A DNA stretch of 64,000 bases from Aspidapion aeneum (Eukaryota > Arthropoda > Insecta > Coleoptera > Brentidae): NCBI GenBank assembly GCA_963576565.1, contig OY755047.1, positions 31,471,351-31,535,350 on the forward strand. Direction: 5' to 3'. Under the pieces are notes generated by a model. It was not told the origin of the DNA. It made no database searches and saw nothing but the letters and a program-made list of their open reading frames with translations. Shown here piece by piece: positions 59,281 to 64,000 of the stretch; the stretch's first letter is position 1, and every line of letters begins with the position of its first letter. The translations under genes were made by a program, and so were the position numbers.

Positions 59281-59476
59281 CGAAGCAAATTTTTACAAAG
59301 CCAAAACAGCTAAAATAAGATGGCTTCTAGGCCTAAAGCGACTTTAGACAAGTGAAACGTATAATTGAAACTGGACACAAATGGCTAAGGAGCCACACGA
59401 CCCCCATTCAAGTTAAGAGTTGTCTTACCTAGAATGTTTCGTGTGGTGTCACTGGAAAAAGAAAATAAACCACAAA

Positions 59477-59480
<4 letters not shown>

Positions 59481-59547
<67 letters not shown>
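59481..59547. repeat. (TA)n microsatellite
   Basis: About 33 uninterrupted AT units, present in copy 2 of the tandem repeat but not in copy 1. The spurious Tyr-Ile frame on the minus strand comes from it. Confidence 0.95.
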
Positions 59548-59548
<1 letters not shown>

Positions 59549-59683
59549 GCACGATGAATTTGCCAGAATGAGGTAGCAAAATTTGGGTTCAGCAACACTG
59601 GAAAGGATACACTTTTTGAAAAAGACAAATAATTCTACATTGGTAGCTTCAGGGAATTGCCTATCAATTTAATACCACTACTT

Positions 59684-60269
59684 GAATGTATGAATGTACG
59701 GTAGTGGCCTTAAAGGATCTAACCTTGCACCTAGGTACGCCTTTCTGGGCTCGTTGTGCACCACGTACCTACTGTGTTCGACTCAGAAATAATTTACATA
59801 CTATCTAGTAAATAGAACCCAGTAGACTTCAAATTATGTTTTAGGCGCGAACTTAGTCATCATGATATACCACATAATGCCGTGGTTGTAGCCTTGGACC
59901 ACTGCTGTATCATACATTTTTTTGACATAATCAACAGGGTACAGAGAGCCACAATGTGCCCGCACTAGCTGCTAGCTTCAAATAGGCACTCCATATAACT
60001 TGTCCCATGTGGTGATTTCCTAAATGGCCGGGTCCGGAATCCATTCAGAGAATCACCAGAATAACCCACTCCCTTTACCATAGTTACCTCGTGTGATCCC
60101 AAAGGTTACCAGTTTTAATTTTTTTTTGGTTAGCATACTAGCTAAAGCTCGTACGTTATCAGACTACCCATTTACCCATGGGTCGAGACCCCTTTAGTCG
60201 CCTCTTACGACAAGCCTAGGGGTTACATTGGTACTATTCTTAACTCCGGACACCATATGGAGCACTACA
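59684..60269 (-). mobile_element. 586-bp insertion, SINE/LINE-tail-like, 7-bp TSD
   Basis: ACTACTT precedes (59677-59683) and follows (60270-60276) the insert. Copy 1 of the repeat lacks the insert, which confirms the boundaries. On the minus strand the insert starts TGTAGTGCTCCATATGG, contains TTGTCGTAAGAGGCGACTAA and ends with TACATTCATACATTC, a short-repeat tail of the kind found at LINE/SINE 3' ends. A long variable-length TSD also fits target-primed insertion. No ORF. No clear tRNA-type promoter boxes were seen. Confidence 0.75.
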
Positions 60270-60480
60270 ACTACTTACTACTAAGGCTAATGTGGGATAA
60301 TTTATACCAAGTGAGAATTTTTGTTTAGTTAGGAAAGGAATTAGATATTAGATATCCAAGGGAATATTTATTTTAGCATTTGTACCATCGGTTTTACATA
60401 CGTGACTAATATTTGAATTAGTTCCTCTAAAATATGTGCATATATTATCATCAATTTCCGGAATTAAATTTATAAACGTG

Positions 60481-61510
60481 CTACATGAGCTTTAAATATG
60501 ACATAAGTGTTATTAATGCGAGTTACATTACAATAATACTTTAATGAGTGTAAATAGCATTTTCGAAATTATTGCTAAATGATATTTTTAAAAAACGATT
60601 AAAAAATCATTTATAGATATTTTAATAGTATACACCTAGAAATTATAGGGATTTTTTTGATTCCGAGGCATTTGGAGAGAAAATCATTTATTTAAAAACA
60701 GTTAATAGAAAGTTAAAATAGGATAATAATTTTGTTAAAGCTTACGTTAATGAAAAAGGTAAACAGTACTGAATACATAATAAATGTATGTTTCTATTCC
60801 ACAAAGAAGCTTCCTTAAATATCCATAGTTTTAAAATTTGATACAAAATTCTTTATCCGGAACCCGGTAGTGTATCTTTTTTAGGTATATGCCAAATGGA
60901 AACAAAACGGCTTCTTGTACAGTTGGGGACTTTTTAAATTGCCGTTTTATTTTTTTCTGTCAATCAATTAAAGAAATAAAAAAAAAATAATTTTTTAAAT
61001 ATGTATGTATACAGACAGAGGTAAGGTTCACAATTTTCCAACTACTTTTCGAACTTCAAATAGCAATATTTTTTATTTTCGAGGGCGGCAATTTAAAAAT
61101 TCGACCTTGAACATCGAGAATATATGCAGGTGTAGTCCAGAAGCCGACACGCAGCCAGCCGAGCAACCAGGGATAATAACCCAGGAGCCTGCTATAAGTG
61201 CTATATAGTCGGAACCAGGATGGCGCCAGCATAAATCTCCTACAGTCAACTCACGACGACCACGACTGTTGCGCTGAAAAGGAAAAAAGTCTATCGTCTA
61301 TGACCAAGGTCTGCTGGGACGATAACCATGTTAGATAGATGCAAGTCCAACATGTAGCAGGACCACTTTTCGGAAGGGGTGTAAAAGCATAGGTCCACTG
61401 TGTATACTTGTTACGCAGTATAAAGATCCCTACCCTCAACAAAGAGGTGTCAGGCAAAATTAAGTCCTCTTAGATAAAAAAAAAACTTGTATCCTAAGGG
61501 GCACGTGCAT
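60481..61510. other. no recognised feature
   Basis: AT-rich. The 61005-61208 and 61251-61457 frames have no domain. 61130-61470 is GC-richer and may be the upstream part of the LINE remnant that follows. Confidence 0.45.
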
Positions 61511-61514
61511 CATA

Positions 61515-61625
61515 GTTGATATATGACGTACGGCCAAATTGGGGTTTGCAAAAAGGGCGCTCCGTGTGCCTAGTCGCTAGACCAAAAATGGTCTCCCCAC
61601 TACTACTACTAATATCAGCATTGTA
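61515..61625 (+). mobile_element. LINE 3' end with (CTA)n tail
   Basis: AAAAAGGGCGCTCCGTGTGC, CTAGTCGCTAGACC and CCACTACTACTACTAAT correspond to the 3' end at 42395-42480 (GGGCGCTTCACGTGC, CACCACTACTACTACTATT). Only the last ~100 bp are recognisable. Confidence 0.65.
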
Positions 61626-61710
61626 TCTTTATTACAAAATATGGCTTGATTCAAAAGCATTATTCCATATCTTAATATCTGGCGTAAAGTTTACACGTTG
61701 AAAAATATCC

Positions 61711-62570
61711 ACTTTCCCCCTCTCTCTCACCCCACTTGACACCTTCTGCCACATTTTCGCAACCTACGGCTTTAGAATGACATTCTATTATTTTTAACTC
61801 AACAATTGTTATGGTATTTGTTGGATTACGCAATGTTCGTCACAGAAATTCCAAGCGTGTCTGGATCCAAATTGATTTTGCCTCAAGGCGACCTTTTTAT
61901 TTGAGCATACAAGAAGGAACATTTCTTTTGCGTTATTTGATTTAAAAATGTCACTCTGATAATATGTGACCTGAAAATATAATGGAAATAAAAAGTTTTC
62001 TTTAGATTGATATTTTACGGTAACATTTGGTTGGATAATTCAATAGAAAGTGGAAATTATACTAACCATAAAAAAGAAAAAGTTGAATCTTCGCAGCGGA
62101 GGGCGGCTTGTGTCAATACAACATGGTTGTGCCAGAATTTTGAGTCAGTAAAAAAAGTCGGGGTGTTGCGCCCAAATGTTTTCCCCCTCTCTCACCCCCA
62201 TCTTGACACCTCCCGCCACATTTTCGAAACCTACGTGTATGGAATGACATTCTATTATTTTTAACTCAACAATTGTTATGGCATTTGTTGGATTTTGCAA
62301 TGTTCGTCGCAGAAATTCCAAGCGTGTCTAGATCCAAATTGATTTTGCCTCAAGGCGACCTTTTTTATTTGAGCATACAAGAAGGAACATTTCTTTTGCG
62401 TTATTTGATTTAAAAATGTCACTCTGATAATATGTGATCTGAAAATATAATGGCAATAAAAAGTTTTCTTTAGATTGATATTTTACGGTAAGATTTGGTG
62501 GGATAATTCAATAGAGAGTGGAAATTATACTAACCATAAAAAAGAAAAAGTTTAATCTTCGCAGCGGCGC
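61711..62570. repeat. two tandem copies, ~466-bp period
   Basis: Copy 1 (61711-62100) and copy 2 (62177-62570) share nearly their whole sequence: CCCCCTCTCTC, CATTCTATTATTTTTAACTC, AAGCGTGTCT(G/A)GATCC, CCTCAAGGCGACCTTTTT and CATAAAAAAGAAAAAGTT(G/T)A, to CTTCGCAGCGG. They are separated by a 76-bp spacer. The 85-residue frame at 62007-62264 is a by-product. Confidence 0.92.
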
Positions 62571-63055
62571 CCAGTGGGGCCGGGACACATAAAAGTTACC
62601 GAAAATTCTATATGCATATAATGTTTATTGAAATTGTCTATAAACGCATTTTTTATTCTTAAAATGAATAATTTAATGAAAAATTATTGCCGCACGAGCA
62701 GTTAGCCGAGGTGTGCGGTACGCTAACGCAGTACTTACCTATAGCAACAAAATTTAATATTAAAACTTAAAGTAATTAAAAAAAAACAACAACCCTTATG
62801 TTTCCTGATTGTAATTTCATTATCTAGGTAAAATAACCTTTAATTTGATAGCCCACAACCCATGTTAATAAAATGAATAAATTTAAAAATGATTTATTTA
62901 AAAAAAGTATATTTAAAGGAACAAAAAAAACAACAAATCAAAACTAACCTACGCTATAATTATCACAATCTGAAGTAGCGGGGAGACGATGGAGATGGAT
63001 TTTGCCATATAATTTTTTGGGGGCTTTTGATTGCGGATTCCCGACCACCAATTTT
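62571..63055. other. no recognised feature
   Basis: AT-rich. No gene or repeat was recognised. Confidence 0.5.
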
Positions 63056-63059
63056 AATA

Positions 63060-63480
63060 GAATCAGCCAGGTAACGAAAGCAAATTTAAGCAAGGAAATT
63101 TACTTCTGTCTTTTTCTCGGATGAGATTGTACTGATTCCTTGATAAGCCAACTTCTACAAGAACCAAGAGCGTCTCATTTTGTGACAATTGATTGTTAGT
63201 CGTTTCTTTTACTACTTTTGTTAAAAAGTTTATGTATTCAGAAGCTCAATCGGGATTTAAAGATAATTCTTTTAATAATTTGGAAGCTTAAATATGTAAT
63301 ATAAACTCCATTTGGGCAGCATATGATATTTTCTCAATTGTGTTTTTTTCGCAAATGTGCAGTTTTCTGACGTCCACTGTTTTCACTGCATTCTGTAAAC
63401 TCTGTTAGCAGACGACATACTTTGTAATAGACAAATTTTGGAAGTTAAATTACTTTCCAACCAATTTCTGTTTGTTCAAA
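63060..63480 (-). pseudogene. second relic of the unidentified protein family
   Basis: Minus strand, in one frame with internal stops: EKISYAAQMEFILHI, ASKLLKELSLNPD, ASEYINFLTKVVKETT, NETLLVLVEVGLSRNQYNLI and REKDRSKFPCLNLLSLP. The order and spacing parallel the relic at 31850-32417 (PEQLCLAVETS ... KLALKTSPRLL ... YSSEEAL). No endonuclease or transposase motif is visible to me. Family and function unknown. Confidence 0.55.
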
Positions 63481-64000
63481 TAAAAGTTGACTCATTTCTA
63501 GCAGCTTTTTTCCACTTCTCTTTAAACTATAACATACATTTTGACACTTTTGGTCTGAATTTAAAGACGGACATTCTTTTACTTTAATTGAAATATCATA
63601 ACGACTGATTTCAAAATAATCCACATATTATTTTTTTTTATTTAAATAAAAAATTTTCGACCCTAATATTTCTAAATTCTGTCTTTATTAAAATATAACA
63701 AACTTATTTTCTCCTGTCATTTTTAGCGCAGAATATACCAAACTATAATTAATTATTATCTATAGTTATCCTACTGAAAGCTACAAGAACAAAAAGTGCG
63801 ATGATTTTACCAAAATTATATATCTTTGCTTTTGTGAAAAAACATTTGAAGCGTTTTTGGATTTTGCCTTTTTGTCTGTATGTATGCCTATATGTTTATA
63901 TAACTGTCACCTAAGCTTATAACTCAAAAAATATTTATTCAATTTTTTAAAGAAATTAATAAATAGTTACGGAGAAAATAAGTACCTACGTATTTTTTAT
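63481..64000. other. no recognised feature
   Basis: AT-rich to the window end. TTTTGTCTGTATGTATGCCT near 63866 resembles the start of insect dispersed repeats that precede tandem CTGT runs, but no repeat was defined. Confidence 0.45.

Larger units (their letters stand above)
59281..60480. repeat. ~0.63-kb tandem repeat, copy 2, interrupted
   Basis: Begins TCGAAGCAAATTTTTACAAAG at 59280. It is expanded by a (TA)n run, split at 59683 by a 586-bp insertion, resumes at 60270 (ACTACTTACTACTAAGGC) and ends at about 60480 (CCGGAATTAAATTTATAAAC). It shares AAGGAGCCAYAYGACCC, AATAAACCACAAA, GGTAGCAAA and GTGCATATATTAT with copy 1. Confidence 0.88.

Noticed and set aside
61005..61457. Possible host exon in a GC-richer patch
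   Set aside because: No domain, no paired splice sites identified, and it adjoins a LINE 3' end.

Overview
This is a stretch of a large, AT-rich eukaryotic genome, most probably an insect. I infer that from the TE families whose proteins can be read here: an mdg1/412-like Gypsy element, I-type and RTE-type LINEs, a Penelope-like element, mariner, PIF/Harbinger, hAT-like elements and a Crypton-like recombinase. I found no convincing host gene, rRNA, tRNA or CRISPR array. Nearly every coding signal is the remnant of a transposable element, and most are frameshifted or truncated. The species cannot be settled from this sequence.

Layout. 0-12 kb: AT-rich DNA; short inverted-repeat (MITE-like) elements, two of which carry visible target-site duplications (TSDs); a ~3.6-kb (GACA)n/(GACG)n microsatellite; a terminal-inverted-repeat element holding a gag-protease scrap with a 128-bp inverted duplication; a foldback at 8.0-9.3 kb; a hammerhead-ribozyme-like motif at 10.36 kb inside a 25-bp-armed hairpin; and a foldback element (11.1-12.0 kb) with a second MITE nested in it. 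12-20.5 kb: a LINE relic, then a full-length Gypsy LTR retrotransposon (13535-19500) with 979-bp LTRs that differ at only 3 positions, inserted into a palindromic repeat and followed by more MITEs and a GC-rich minisatellite.

20.5-29 kb: foldbacks, LINE 3' ends, and a nested structure in which a 5'-truncated LINE with endonuclease and reverse transcriptase (minus strand, 22.8-26.0 kb) lies between inverted repeats that interrupt a cluster of ~0.5-kb tandem and inverted units. 29-40 kb: a 1.7-kb AT-rich foldback flanked by TA, a possible DNA transposon carrying an unidentified protein family, an internally deleted mariner, and long featureless AT-rich DNA. 40-50 kb: RTE-like and I-like LINE relics on both strands and a Crypton-like tyrosine recombinase ORF.

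50-64 kb: two truncated Penelope-like copies head to head with decayed hammerhead motifs, a LINE relic, a Harbinger transposase relic, a ~0.63-kb tandem repeat interrupted by a 586-bp insertion with a 7-bp TSD, a ~466-bp tandem repeat, and a second relic of the unidentified protein family. The genes do not form a pathway. The region reads as heterochromatin-like or intergenic DNA built by successive nested insertions, inverted duplications and tandem expansions.
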